A program made the translations under genes and the position numbers. A stretch of 64,000 bases of DNA, from positions 611,760 to 675,759 of the forward strand of contig NZ_CVQP01000006.1 of NCBI RefSeq assembly GCF_001040705.1, given 5' to 3'. Numbering within the stretch: position 1 is the first letter of the stretch; every line of letters begins with the position of its first letter. The stretch comes from Rhodococcus sp. RD6.2. Lineage in GTDB: Bacteria > Actinomycetota > Actinomycetes > Mycobacteriales > Mycobacteriaceae. The notes below the pieces were generated by a model. The model was not told the DNA's origin, searched no databases, and saw only the letters and a program-made list of their open reading frames with translations. Below, one piece after another: positions 1-11,717 of this stretch.

Positions 1-2
1 AT

Positions 3-140
3 GCCTGGGAGAACCACGCCGATGCCTACGTGACGCAGAACGCGTTCAACCATTGCATCGAGATTGGCACAACCACTTCCCGCATCGTGCGTATGAGATT
101 CCTCGACCTCGATGTCAACACCCGGTGGCGACTGACGTAG
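3..140 (+). CDS. C-terminal end of an unidentified protein (start lies outside the window)
   Basis: An open frame enters from the left edge and ends at the TAG at 138-140, giving the last 45 residues of a protein. It begins AWENHADAYVTQNAFNHC and ends DVNTRWRLT. Third codon positions are strongly G/C-rich, as in the real genes here, so this is a coding tail rather than chance. I do not recognise the family. It reads toward the endonuclease and caspase genes with an 87-base gap, so it may be the first gene of the same unit. Confidence 0.55.
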   Translation, partial: AWENHADAYVTQNAFNHCIEIGTTTSRIVRMRFLDLDVNTRWRLT

Positions 141-227
141 CCGTCACGTCAACGTCATTTCGTCCCACCGGTCCATGCCCCTGATCGCATGGACCCTGGG
201 TCTCGTGCAACAGAAGGAGTAGCCGGC

Positions 228-1085
228 ATGTCAACCACCTACAGCGGGCCGCTGGATCAGCGGACCGGCTATGACCCGAGCTTCGTCGGACTCCGCGTCG
301 CGCCGCCCGTCGGTGCCGAAGCGGACGATTCGGTACAGGTGAACGGTTCGTCCGTCGTGCACTACACGCGATTCTCACTGGCGCTGAGCAAGAGTCGAAA
401 GCTGTGTCGCTGGGTGGCGTGGAACATCGACGGATCGACCTTGCCTGCTCCCGACGATCCCGATCCGATCGGTCGCGATGGTCTCGAGTTCACCCTCGAC
501 CCCCGAATCGAACCACGTCGCCAAACCGACGACAGTGTCTACAAGAGGAACCGCCTCGATCGTGGGCACGTCGCCCGCCGCGCCGATTTGTTGTGGGGAG
601 AACGCGAGGAGGCGATCCGAGCGAACGAGGACTCGTTCTTCCTGACGAACATCACACCGCAGATGGACAACTTCAATCAGTCGGGGCTGCACGGCGTGTG
701 GGGGCGTCTGGAGAACGCACTGCTGGACCACGTCGACGAAGACAACTCGCGGGTGGCCGTGATGGGCGGGCCGGTCCTGGCCGACAGTGATCCGTCGTAC
801 CGGACCGTGCAGGTCCCGATCGAGTTCTGGAAGCTGTTCGTCTACCAGCGGGAAAGTGAAGTGCGGACCAGGGGTTTCATTCTCACCCAGTCCTTGTCCG
901 GACTGAAGCGGCGCGACCCGTTCGCCGAGTTCGTGGTCGCCGAGAGGACGGTCGAACAGATCGCAGCGAAGGCCAAGGTGACTTTCGACAGCGTCCTCGG
1001 CGAGTTGGAACAGCGTGGTCGCCCCAGGCCACGCGGACACCTCGAACCGCGAGTCATTCGCGATGAAGGTCAAATCGATTGGTGA
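228..1085 (+). CDS. DNA/RNA non-specific endonuclease (NUC1/EndoNS family)
   Basis: This 285-residue protein carries the hallmarks of the His-Me finger DNA/RNA non-specific endonucleases. The catalytic DRGH motif sits in RNRLDRGHVARR (about residues 107-118), followed by the metal-ligand asparagine motif NITPQMDNFNQ (about 140-150). The family cleaves single- and double-stranded nucleic acid with a divalent metal. No signal peptide is visible, so an intracellular role is more likely than secretion; free activity inside the cell would be toxic and needs control. The ATG at 228 was chosen because AAGGAG lies at 213-218; an upstream in-frame ATG at 189 lacks a ribosome site. The caspase-like gene follows after 42 bases, suggesting co-transcription. 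Confidence 0.85.
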   Translation: MSTTYSGPLDQRTGYDPSFVGLRVAPPVGAEADDSVQVNGSSVVHYTRFSLALSKSRKLCRWVAWNIDGSTLPAPDDPDPIGRDGLEFTLDPRIEPRRQTDDSVYKRNRLDRGHVARRADLLWGEREEAIRANEDSFFLTNITPQMDNFNQSGLHGVWGRLENALLDHVDEDNSRVAVMGGPVLADSDPSYRTVQVPIEFWKLFVYQRESEVRTRGFILTQSLSGLKRRDPFAEFVVAERTVEQIAAKAKVTFDSVLGELEQRGRPRPRGHLEPRVIRDEGQIDW

Positions 1086-1127
1086 CACGACCTTCGCTCA
1101 ATACCCACCAACTACCAAGGAGTGGTC

Positions 1128-1976
1128 ATGACGAAACGTCGATCCCTGCACATCGGTCTGAACTCTGTCGATCCGAAGAAGTACAACGGGTGGGATGGCG
1201 CCCTGGCGGGGTGCGTCAACGACGCGAACGCGATGCGGGACGTGGCGGCCAGCCGCGGCTTCACTCCGACGATGCTCCTCGACGGCGACGCGACCGCCGA
1301 GGCTGTGCGCCGTGAGTTGGACGCCGCCGCTGCCGATCTCGGCGAGAACGACTTCTTCTTCCTGACCTACTCGGGTCACGGCGGCCAGGTTCCGGACAGG
1401 AACGGCGACGAACGCGACAGCTTCGACGAAACCTGGTGCCTGTACGACACCGAGCTCGTCGACGATTCGCTGTACGGCGCACTGTGTACTTTCGGCCCGG
1501 GTGTGCGGATCTTCGTGATGTCCGACAGCTGTCACAGTGAAACGGTCACCCGGGCGAACCGAGTACAGGGCCGTGAGCAACTCCGCGATCAGCGGGAGGC
1601 GGCCCCAGGCCCAAATGCCAAGCAGGCGCCACGCAACGTGACTGTCGCCGAGTTCGACGGCCACCGCGACGCGTACGAAGAGCAGAACAGATGGTGGGAA
1701 CCCAAGGCGCTGCCACGAGATGCCAGCGCGAAGGTGGTGCTCATCTCGGGATGCAAGGACGAGCAGACGTCGATGGACGGGCCCGTGAACGGGGCCTTCA
1801 CAGGCGCCTTTCTGCAGGTCTGGAACAACGGTAGCTACCGAAGCGACTATGCCGCTCTGAAGGACGCAGTGGTCGCCGAGATCGACGACCCGAGCCAGAC
1901 ACCGTGCTTGTTCTCCTACGGTGCGCACGTGCAGCAGATGCTGCCTCAGATTCCGCTCAGCGACGAGGACGCATGA
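1128..1976 (+). CDS. Caspase-like (metacaspase, peptidase C14) protease
   Basis: The product has 282 residues and a caspase-fold p20-like domain. The catalytic dyad is visible: His84 in YSGHGGQ and Cys135 in SDSCHS. Family members cleave after basic or acidic residues and are used in bacteria as regulated death or defence proteases. The ATG at 1128 follows AAGGAG at 1117-1122; a GTG at 1122 is in frame but overlaps that site. There is no signal peptide or membrane segment. It directly follows a non-specific nuclease, so the pair could be a protease and nuclease effector set. Its 3' end overlaps the 3' end of the opposite-strand slipin gene by 31 bases. Substrate is unknown. Confidence 0.85.
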   Translation: MTKRRSLHIGLNSVDPKKYNGWDGALAGCVNDANAMRDVAASRGFTPTMLLDGDATAEAVRRELDAAAADLGENDFFFLTYSGHGGQVPDRNGDERDSFDETWCLYDTELVDDSLYGALCTFGPGVRIFVMSDSCHSETVTRANRVQGREQLRDQREAAPGPNAKQAPRNVTVAEFDGHRDAYEEQNRWWEPKALPRDASAKVVLISGCKDEQTSMDGPVNGAFTGAFLQVWNNGSYRSDYAALKDAVVAEIDDPSQTPCLFSYGAHVQQMLPQIPLSDEDA

Positions 1977-2737
1977 ACGGTGGCGCTGCCGGGCGCGGTG
2001 AGCATTCGCAGCAGGTCCATGGGTAGGGGAACGACCACGGTCGACTTGCTGTCCCCGCCGACCTCGCGCAGCGTCTGCAGGTAGCGCAACTGCAGCGTCG
2101 TCGGGTTCCGGGAGATGATCTCCGCCGCATCCGCCAGTTTCGCCGACGCCTGGTATTCGGCCTCCGCGTTGATGATCTTCGCGCGACGCTCCCGTTCGGC
2201 TTCGGCCTGCCGGGCAATCGCGCGCTGCATGCGTTCGGGGATCTCGACGTCCTTGATCTCGACGGTGGTGACCTTCACGCCCCACGGTTCGGTCTGCTGG
2301 TCGATCACCTTCTGCAGGTCCTCGTTGAGCCGGTCGCGGTCGGCGAGAAGGGTGTCGAGTTCGGCCTTGCCGAGCACCGACCGCAGCGTCGTCTGCGCGA
2401 TCTGGGTGGTCGCGGCGAGGAAGTCCTCGACCTCGATGATGGCGCGGTCTGCGTCCAGGACGCGGAAGTAGGCCACGGCCGTCACCTTCGCGGGCACGTT
2501 GTCGCGGGTGATGATCTCCTGCACCGGGATCTTCAACGTCACGGTGCGCAGGCCGACACGGACCATCCGGTCGACGACGGGGATGAGCAACACCAGTCCC
2601 GGGCCCTTGACGTCCTGTGCCCGGCCGAGCCGGAAGACGACTGCGCGCTCGTACTCGCGCAGCACCCGGATCGCCGTGCCCGGGATGATCAGCGCCAAGA
2701 GCGCGAATACGACCAGGAGGGTCAGAAGGACGGTCAT
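1946..2737 (-). CDS. SPFH/band-7 slipin (stomatin-like membrane protein)
   Basis: A 263-residue stomatin-family protein with one N-terminal membrane segment (about residues 2-22, [17 protein letters not shown]) and a band-7 domain typified by [13 protein letters not shown] and [31 protein letters not shown], the latter split by a coiled-coil-forming charged stretch. Slipins oligomerise at membrane microdomains. The start at 2737 overlaps the stop of the upstream nfeD gene in an ATGA, and GGGAG lies just upstream; an in-frame GTG at 2749 is less likely. Slipin and NfeD genes are classically paired in bacteria and archaea. The C-terminus ends inside the 3' end of the caspase gene. Confidence 0.88.
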   Translation of the reverse strand: MTVLLTLLVVFALLALIIPGTAIRVLREYERAVVFRLGRAQDVKGPGLVLLIPVVDRMVRVGLRTVTLKIPVQEIITRDNVPAKVTAVAYFRVLDADRAIIEVEDFLAATTQIAQTTLRSVLGKAELDTLLADRDRLNEDLQKVIDQQTEPWGVKVTTVEIKDVEIPERMQRAIARQAEAERERRAKIINAEAEYQASAKLADAAEIISRNPTTLQLRYLQTLREVGGDSKSTVVVPLPMDLLRMLTAPGSATVHASSSLSGI

Positions 2738-3204
2738 GGTAGCTCCCACGGTTCTCGGCGCCGCACGCCGAGAGTCAGGCCCCGCACCGATTCCACGACC
2801 ACCGACTCACCGGCGGAGGGGGTGGGGGACTGCGGATAGCCGAACTCGATGCGTGCGTGCCAGAGTCCACCGTCGGCGTGGACCTGACCGCGGTCGCCGG
2901 CCCAGCTTCGTACCGTCGCCTCGTGGCCGACCAGCCCCCGCGTGCCGCCCCGCACCGGCAACCGGCGGGCGGTGAGCATCGTGCGCCCGAGGACGGCGGC
3001 CCCCGCAAGTCCGACCCCGGCGATTCCGACCGCGACCGGGACGGCGACGACGTCGCCGACTCCGCCCGCGACGAAGAGCATCGCGACGCCCGCGCCGATG
3101 AGGAGCGCGGCCAGGCCGGTGAGCACTCCGGCGGTGGGCGCGTGGGCCTCGACCAGGATCATCACCAACCCCAGCACCACGGCAACCACACCCAACGTGG
3201 CCAT
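2734..3204 (-). CDS. NfeD-like membrane protein
   Basis: A short-form NfeD homologue of 156 residues. It has about three to four hydrophobic segments in the first 90 residues, then a soluble C-terminal OB-fold-like domain (from about [12 protein letters not shown] to the end). NfeD proteins partner with slipins in membrane quality control; the short form lacks the ClpP-like protease domain of long NfeD. Translation likely starts at the ATG at 3204 preceded by GGGAG; a GTG one codon earlier is possible. Its stop overlaps the slipin start by four bases, which indicates translational coupling. Confidence 0.8.
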   Translation of the reverse strand: MATLGVVAVVLGLVMILVEAHAPTAGVLTGLAALLIGAGVAMLFVAGGVGDVVAVPVAVGIAGVGLAGAAVLGRTMLTARRLPVRGGTRGLVGHEATVRSWAGDRGQVHADGGLWHARIEFGYPQSPTPSAGESVVVESVRGLTLGVRRREPWELP

Positions 3205-3438
3205 CACACGGCTCCCACGCCCGCCCGGTGGCGGGCCGATCGACGCTATCGACTTCCACGGTAATCGCGGTGTCGGCGGGGTGCCACCACGCCGGAACGG
3301 GACAAACGACGTGTTACGGGCTCGTAAATGTGTCGCAAGTCACGTACCATGGTTCAGCTGCCCATGAACTTCGGCAGCGCGGTCGGGATGCAGGGAAACA
3401 GGTGCTCGAAGCCCCTTCGTGCTTGCCAGGAGCTCGCG

Positions 3439-4527
3439 ATGACAACAACGCAACCGTCATCACCGCAGTCGCCGCGGCGAACGTCATCCGCGGCGCAACA
3501 GAGGCGCTCCCGTCGTGGTCGAGCGGCCGGTTCATCGGTCGCCATCGCCGTGGAGCCGACATTCGTCGCAGGTGCGGGCATGCGGTCACGCGTCTTCGCC
3601 CACACCGTGAAACTGACCGTCAAACCCGTCCTCGACGTGTGGGGACGGTATCCGGGGCTGGTGTGGCCCGCGGGACTGCTCGACTACGGGGCGCGGTACC
3701 TGCAACCGACGCGGGGGATCGGCAGGCACCGAGTCCATCTCGACAACTGTGCCGCGGAGTGGTGGGAACACGGCGTTTCCCGCGGCGCGGCATCGACAGG
3801 CGAGGCATCGACAGGGGAGGAAACTGCGGGGGCCGGGACCGCGATCCTCTACCTCCACGGCGGCGGGTTCATGACCTGTGGGCTGAACACGCACCGAGTC
3901 CTGGCCCTGCGAATCGGTGCCGCTTCGCAGGCGTCGGTACTCACGGTCGACTACCGGATGCTGCCGCGGTACTCGATCGCCGAATCCGTCGCCGACTGCA
4001 TCAGCGGTTATCGCTGGCTGCTCGACCGCGGCTTCACGCCCGACCGCATCGTCGTCGCCGGCGATTCCGCGGGTGGGTTCCTCACCTTCTCGACCGCTCT
4101 CGCACTGGCCGGCCTCGGTCTTCCTCAGCCTGCGGGGCTGGTGGCGTTGTCCCCGTTGACGGACCTCGACCCCACGATGAAGCTCGCCCGCGCGGAGGGG
4201 CGGGAGTGCCCGCTGATTCCGAGTTCGGTGCTGCTGACACTCGCGGAGATCGCGGGACGGGCCGACGGCGAAACCCCGACCGTGTCGCCAGTGGACGGTG
4301 TCCTGACCGGGCTGCCGCCGGTGTTGATCCAGGTCGGGTCCACCGAGATGCTCTACGTGGACGCCGAGCTCATGGCGCAGCGGCTCGGCGCGGCAGGCGT
4401 GCCGGTGGTCCTCGAGGTGTGGGATCGGCAGGTCCACGTGTTCCAGGCGGCCGCCGACATCCTTCCCGAGGCGGCCCGCGCGGTCGCTCGGATCGGTGAG
4501 TTCGTCCGCGACCGCGTCGAGGGCTGA
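3439..4527 (+). CDS. Alpha/beta hydrolase (HSL/lipase-esterase type)
   Basis: A 362-residue hydrolase of the hormone-sensitive-lipase family. The oxyanion-hole motif HGGGF (YLHGGGFMTCG) and the nucleophile elbow GDSAGG are present, and the probable acid and base lie in STEMLYVDAEL and DRQVHVF. It probably hydrolyses short- to medium-chain esters, but the substrate cannot be read from sequence. The ATG at 3439 was chosen because AGGAGC lies at 3428-3433; the longer open frame upstream (from 3328) has a poor composition. It stands alone, 90 bases upstream of the his operon and in the same direction. Confidence 0.85.
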   Translation: MTTTQPSSPQSPRRTSSAAQQRRSRRGRAAGSSVAIAVEPTFVAGAGMRSRVFAHTVKLTVKPVLDVWGRYPGLVWPAGLLDYGARYLQPTRGIGRHRVHLDNCAAEWWEHGVSRGAASTGEASTGEETAGAGTAILYLHGGGFMTCGLNTHRVLALRIGAASQASVLTVDYRMLPRYSIAESVADCISGYRWLLDRGFTPDRIVVAGDSAGGFLTFSTALALAGLGLPQPAGLVALSPLTDLDPTMKLARAEGRECPLIPSSVLLTLAEIAGRADGETPTVSPVDGVLTGLPPVLIQVGSTEMLYVDAELMAQRLGAAGVPVVLEVWDRQVHVFQAAADILPEAARAVARIGEFVRDRVEG

Positions 4528-4571
4528 CTCTCTCGGTGGGCGCGATTCGGGGTGTGCGCAGGGGTAGCGCC

Positions 4572-4577
4572 TAAACT
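4572..4577 (+). promoter_or_regulatory. Probable -10 element of the his operon promoter
   Basis: TAAACT lies 40 bases upstream of the hisD start and fits an actinobacterial -10 hexamer. No convincing -35 element could be placed at the expected distance. A good ribosome site (GAAGGGA, near 4604-4610) follows. Confidence 0.4.
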
Positions 4578-4617
4578 GGGCAGTCGATAACACGCTTCCT
4601 CTCGCGAAGGGACACCC

Positions 4618-7716
<3,099 letters not shown>

Positions 7717-7720
<4 letters not shown>

Positions 7721-7872
7721 GTGCCCTCCTCGTCTACGGGTTGTTCCTGATCGCGGGATTCGCGATCGGTGGTGCGTACTCGATGTGGAAGAACGACAAC
7801 ATGCTCGGCATGGGTGTCCTGCTGGCGTTGGCGGTGCTGGCGGCGGCGGGTGGGGTGTTGCGGTTGGTCTGA
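7717..7872 (+). CDS. Small membrane protein encoded directly after hisB
   Basis: This 51-residue reading frame starts at a GTG that overlaps the hisB stop (GTGA at 7717-7720). The product is almost entirely hydrophobic, with two membrane segments ([20 protein letters not shown] and [18 protein letters not shown]) separated by the short polar stretch WKNDNMLG. I do not know a function. A second, diverged copy of its last 17 codons forms the 3' part of the chimeric scar at 12768-12823, which supports it being a real gene. Confidence 0.7.
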
Positions 7873-7945
7873 GGGCCGGGAACAGGATCCGCGGGCGGGC
7901 CTTGTTGGTGGGGAGGACCCGGCGAACACCCACCACGGCGTCCTG

Positions 7946-8116
7946 ATGGTGAACAACGACGACATCGTCGCCCGCGGCGAGGCGTCGCTCGAGGGTGTCG
8001 GCGTCCTGCACGAGGGCGAAGCCGTCCGGATCAGCGGTGCCGGTGGTCAGCAGCTCACCACCGAGACGGGCGCCGAGGTCCTCGTCTGGGAGATGCACGC
8101 GAGCATCGGGCGGTGA
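7946..8116 (+). pseudogene. Pirin-like C-terminal remnant
   Basis: The frame ending at the TGA at 8114-8116 encodes GEASLEGVGVLHEGEAVRIS and ends GAEVLVWEMHASIGR. This resembles the C-terminal cupin strand region of YhhW-type pirins (a G..L..GD/EAV..., then ...AEVL.WEMH). No upstream pirin body is present: the frame runs back into the small membrane gene in the wrong frame. I infer a decayed or truncated gene. It could also be expressed as a 56-residue protein from the ATG at 7946, which has no clear ribosome site. Confidence 0.45.
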
Positions 8117-8123
8117 CGGGCGT

Positions 8124-9317
8124 TCACTCGCGCGGCTCGCTGTCCAGATAGCTGTCGACGACCACCATGCGCCGAAGGGCGTCGACGTGGCACAGGTTCT
8201 CGATCCGTGCGGTGGTCTGCGCGGTTAGCAGTTGTGGCGGAGCGTCTGAGCGGCGCTCGTGAATGACGCTGACGGTGCCACAGAGCTCGGCCAGTGCCGC
8301 GACGAGCGCCATCGCGGCCAGCCCTCCCACCGGGCAGTAGAGGACGAGCAGGCTCCAGAAGTCCACGCGACCGAGCTCCGCCTCGATTCCTGCACCGGAT
8401 GTCCGGCGGCGTACTGCTTGGTAAGGGTCCTGCTGCGGGACCAGAAAGACTCGTCGTGGGTCGTCAACCGTGACCGTGACCGAGCCGTCCTGTCCTAGTA
8501 CGAATTCGGCCTCGACCAGCCCCGCCCGCGAAGTGGGAGTCAACTCGGGGAGCAGCTCATCGAGGAACTCTCGGGCGCGGCGAACAATCGCATCGGGTGG
8601 CGGAGTCGGTCCCGGTCCCGGGTAGAGATCGACTGTATAACCCACCGTGCCGGGGGGCAGTCCCCATGTTGCGGGATACTGTTCGGCCCACACTTGACTG
8701 ACGAATGTCGGGTGCTCGCAACGTGAACCGGCGAAATCGCCGCGCAGAGCCAGAATGTAGAGCGCCGTGAACACGTCCTCCGGAACCGAGACGTTCCAGG
8801 CCGCGACACTGTCGATCAGCCAGGCGACGGCGTCCGCGGCCCGACCGGACTCCCAGAGCGTAGTGCCGAGGATCGCGAGCGTGCGAATCCTGCTGTCGGG
8901 TTCGCGCTTGAGCGCAGCGATGAGCTGGCGGACCAGCGGTTCCAGGCCAGCAGACCTGCCGGGATTCTGTCCGACTCCTGGCCAACCGGGCTGGGGGAAC
9001 GACGCCATCACCTCCTCGCCCCACTCGTTGTCCCCGATGGACGGTGTGCGGTGGGTCAGCACATGGACCCAGACGCCATCGCAATCCCGGTAGTAGATCC
9101 TGCTGAGCTCAAGATCCCGCCATCCACCGAACATGATGGTGTCTTCGGTGTGCCGCTCGATGACCTCCTGCGTCCAGTGCGCCGGAAATGTGGTGCATCC
9201 GGCGACCTCGCTGCCGTGGGCATGGTTCGGTGCGGGCGGTGGCTCGCCAAGCGCAGCGCAGTAATCGGCATCACGCAACGCGGTGCCGACTATCCCCGGT
9301 ACCCAGACCCGGCTCAT
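8124..9317 (-). CDS. Uncharacterised protein of the MoxR-vWA operon
   Basis: A 397-residue protein that I do not recognise. It has no signal peptide. A long aromatic-rich N-terminal half contains an alpha-helical middle (about LEPLVRQLIAALKREPDSR through TALYILALRGDF) with a tetratricopeptide-like feel. Near the C-terminus there is one hydrophobic stretch (FWSLLVLYCPVGGLAAMALVAAL). The start at 9317 overlaps the stop of the upstream vWA gene by four bases, so the two are translationally coupled and probably cooperate. It is the last gene of a four-gene minus-strand unit. In MoxR-vWA systems such end genes can be targets, adaptors or effectors; which applies here is unknown. Confidence 0.65.
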   Translation of the reverse strand: MSRVWVPGIVGTALRDADYCAALGEPPPAPNHAHGSEVAGCTTFPAHWTQEVIERHTEDTIMFGGWRDLELSRIYYRDCDGVWVHVLTHRTPSIGDNEWGEEVMASFPQPGWPGVGQNPGRSAGLEPLVRQLIAALKREPDSRIRTLAILGTTLWESGRAADAVAWLIDSVAAWNVSVPEDVFTALYILALRGDFAGSRCEHPTFVSQVWAEQYPATWGLPPGTVGYTVDLYPGPGPTPPPDAIVRRAREFLDELLPELTPTSRAGLVEAEFVLGQDGSVTVTVDDPRRVFLVPQQDPYQAVRRRTSGAGIEAELGRVDFWSLLVLYCPVGGLAAMALVAALAELCGTVSVIHERRSDAPPQLLTAQTTARIENLCHVDALRRMVVVDSYLDSEPRE

Positions 9318-10555
9318 CGGTCGGCCCTGCATTCGACTCGCGACACCCAGTCTGGGGTCGGCGGCAACGACTGGCCGTGGGCCCCGAGCAGCGCCACCAC
9401 CACCGAGACCCCACTGGGGGGCGCGTCAGGCCATGGCGTGTAGCCGTCGGTGAAGACGACAACGACTTCCGGTCGAGGTTTCTGCTCCAGTGCGGCACCG
9501 ATACCCACGCGCATGTCAGTTCCACCCGCCCCGGCGACGGCAGCATCGCGCACTCGCCGTACCCGCCTGGTCACGTGTGCGACGGTGTCGACGGAGATTA
9601 GTGTGACGCCGGGCTCGCCCAGACCCAACGACATGATCAGGCTGTCTACTTCTCCGAGCGCGCGGCCGAGCAGGGTGTCGTTGACGCTCGCTGAGGTGTC
9701 CACGACGACAGCCAGTTGCGGAACCGGGCGATGCTGACCGGGCAGGATCACGCCTTGGGCTATGGTCGACCGGCGCGACGGTCGTCGGTAGGTGTAGTCC
9801 CCACGACCGGACACGGTCGTGACGGCGCGCCGAACGGCGTTGGCCAGCAACGACTCCCATGCCGTCGTCGGGTCGAGGATGGTGGTTGCCCATCGGGCCG
9901 CACCGCCCCGACCATCGCCGCGCGAATGGGTCCGGAATTCTATGGCCACCTGACGGCGAAGCGCGGACGCGGCGAGCCTGGACAACGGTGGCGTGCCGGC
10001 GTCCGGAGCGAGCTCGTGATCGCGGTCGATGCCATCAGCGCCGCTACCGCAGTCGAACTTCCGAGCCCGCAGTTCGAGTGCCTCGCGCCGTGGCATCAGG
10101 GCGGCGAAATGCTCTTCGAGTGTTCCGTCGTAGGGGAGGCCAAGCTTGTTGGCGTCGGTGAGGCGCCGTGGTCTGAGTCCGGTGACGTCGATGACGTCGG
10201 CAATTGCGGCATCGGCGGCAGCCGTCCACACGGCCGAAGTCGGCTGCGATACCCCGACGCTCGCGGCACGTCCCGAATGATCCGCCAGCAGATGCCACAG
10301 GAGATGCGCCAGCTCTCGCCCGACGACCGGAACAGGCTTGGCCGCAACCCATTCCGGGTTCACATACAGGCGCCAATGCCGGTCAACGGTCATCCGGCGG
10401 ACCTGGTCCGAGAAGACGGTCGGCAGGCTGAACAGCGCAACGGCCAGGTATGGCTGATTGCGGGCCGAGTCCTTGCCCGGCGTGGCGTTGACGCCGATCA
10501 CCCACAGCTTGGCGGCGGTCAGCGTGGCCGAGACGGCACTGTGGTCGATGGTCAT
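9314..10555 (-). CDS. DUF2201-type metallopeptidase-like protein with a C-terminal vWA domain
   Basis: The 413-residue protein resembles the COG3864 family: an N-terminal metallopeptidase-like domain followed by a von Willebrand A domain (about residues 275-405). The vWA domain keeps its metal-ion site: DTSAS (in LAVVVDTSASVND), a GGTDMR threonine, and VVVFTDGYTPWP. In the peptidase region the zinc signature HExxH appears as HLLWH (in LAHLLWHLLADHSGRA), so both histidines and the third His remain but the catalytic Glu is replaced by Leu. It follows the MoxR gene by three bases and overlaps the next gene by four. MoxR ATPases commonly remodel partners through such vWA proteins. Confidence 0.8.
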   Translation of the reverse strand: MTIDHSAVSATLTAAKLWVIGVNATPGKDSARNQPYLAVALFSLPTVFSDQVRRMTVDRHWRLYVNPEWVAAKPVPVVGRELAHLLWHLLADHSGRAASVGVSQPTSAVWTAAADAAIADVIDVTGLRPRRLTDANKLGLPYDGTLEEHFAALMPRREALELRARKFDCGSGADGIDRDHELAPDAGTPPLSRLAASALRRQVAIEFRTHSRGDGRGGAARWATTILDPTTAWESLLANAVRRAVTTVSGRGDYTYRRPSRRSTIAQGVILPGQHRPVPQLAVVVDTSASVNDTLLGRALGEVDSLIMSLGLGEPGVTLISVDTVAHVTRRVRRVRDAAVAGAGGTDMRVGIGAALEQKPRPEVVVVFTDGYTPWPDAPPSGVSVVVALLGAHGQSLPPTPDWVSRVECRADR

Positions 10556-10558
10556 CGC

Positions 10559-11683
10559 TTAGGCCAGTACCCCTGCTTTTTCGAGTGCTGCCGCGAACAC
10601 CACGAGCCCGTCGGGCAGGGGTGCCCCCGCGGGTCGGCGGTCCGGGCTCATCAGCGCGCGGACCGCGGGAATCGCGGGTTCGACGCCGATCTGATTCGCG
10701 GCCGCACAGCAGAGCTCGACGGCCCGTGACCACCGCTCGGGCGAGTTGCGTCGGTCCAGCGCCTGCACCGTGGACTGCAACACCAGGAAGCTTCGGTCCG
10801 GGCGTAGCGACGAGAAACTCACCTCGGACGCGTTGTCGAGAAGATCGTCTGGATCGGGTAGGTCAAGATGTGAGCGCCAGGTCAGATACTCGTACGCCGT
10901 GGATTCGCCGACGGCCCCGGCGGCCAGCAGTTGCAGGACCTCCGCGCTCGCTCCCGTCGATTCCGCCACGGAGATGAGCCGTCCGGCGAAGTCCCAGGTG
11001 CGAGGGGTGGGAAAGGCCCGCCCACGCGCAGCGGCTTCCTTGGGCAGTGCGCACAGCTGGGTCGGTCGCGCCTGCAGGAATGCGGCGATCCGCGCCATCT
11101 CCGCGATGCGCCGAACCTCGGAATCGGCTGGGAGGCCTTCGACGCGCAGCGGCGGCCACGTACCAGTGACCGTGCCCTCCGCGAACACCTCCAACGGCAT
11201 TGCGAAGTCCAGATGCACGAAACGGGACGCCGTCGGTGCCGCGAGTTCCCAGCCTGCCGCGGCGATGTCGACGGGATTGGCCGCGGCCACGAACGCCACC
11301 GTCTCGGGGAGCCGCAGTGCCCCCACCTCGCCGTGTGTGAGAATCCGCAACGCCGCCGCCTGAAGTGAAGGCGCAGCGGTGCTGAACTCGTCGAAGAAGC
11401 AAATCGACGGTGTGGACTGCTCGGCGAGTCTGCGCGCCCACCTCGGTGCGGCAAACGCGACATCACCGGCCGCTGTCACGACGGGCAAGCCCGCGAGATC
11501 GGACGGCTCGCTCTGGCTGATGATGACGGTTTCGACGTGAAACCCGCTGCCCGCGGCCGACTCGATCATCGACGTCTTGCCTTCGCCGGGGTTACCCCAC
11601 AGCAGTACGGGAATTCGTGCATTGATACAGGCCGCGATCGCGGTGAGGGTGTTCTCGTAGTCGATTCGGGTGGTCAGGGTCAT
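10559..11683 (-). CDS. MoxR-family AAA+ ATPase
   Basis: A 374-residue AAA+ ATPase. The Walker A motif is GNPGEGKT (residues 30-37) and Walker B is ICFFDEF (94-100). The MoxR-typical EPSDLAGLPV follows Walker A by about 20 residues, and a sensor-1-like AAANPVD is visible. MoxR proteins act as chaperone-like remodelers of vWA-domain partners. The ATG at 11683 has AGAGG eight bases upstream; an in-frame GTG two codons earlier is less favoured. It lies 34 bases after the first gene of the unit and three bases before the vWA gene, consistent with one operon. Confidence 0.88.
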   Translation of the reverse strand: MTLTTRIDYENTLTAIAACINARIPVLLWGNPGEGKTSMIESAAGSGFHVETVIISQSEPSDLAGLPVVTAAGDVAFAAPRWARRLAEQSTPSICFFDEFSTAAPSLQAAALRILTHGEVGALRLPETVAFVAAANPVDIAAAGWELAAPTASRFVHLDFAMPLEVFAEGTVTGTWPPLRVEGLPADSEVRRIAEMARIAAFLQARPTQLCALPKEAAARGRAFPTPRTWDFAGRLISVAESTGASAEVLQLLAAGAVGESTAYEYLTWRSHLDLPDPDDLLDNASEVSFSSLRPDRSFLVLQSTVQALDRRNSPERWSRAVELCCAAANQIGVEPAIPAVRALMSPDRRPAGAPLPDGLVVFAAALEKAGVLA

Positions 11684-11717
11684 GTGCACTACCTCTGAGC
11701 GTGATGGACGGGTGGAA

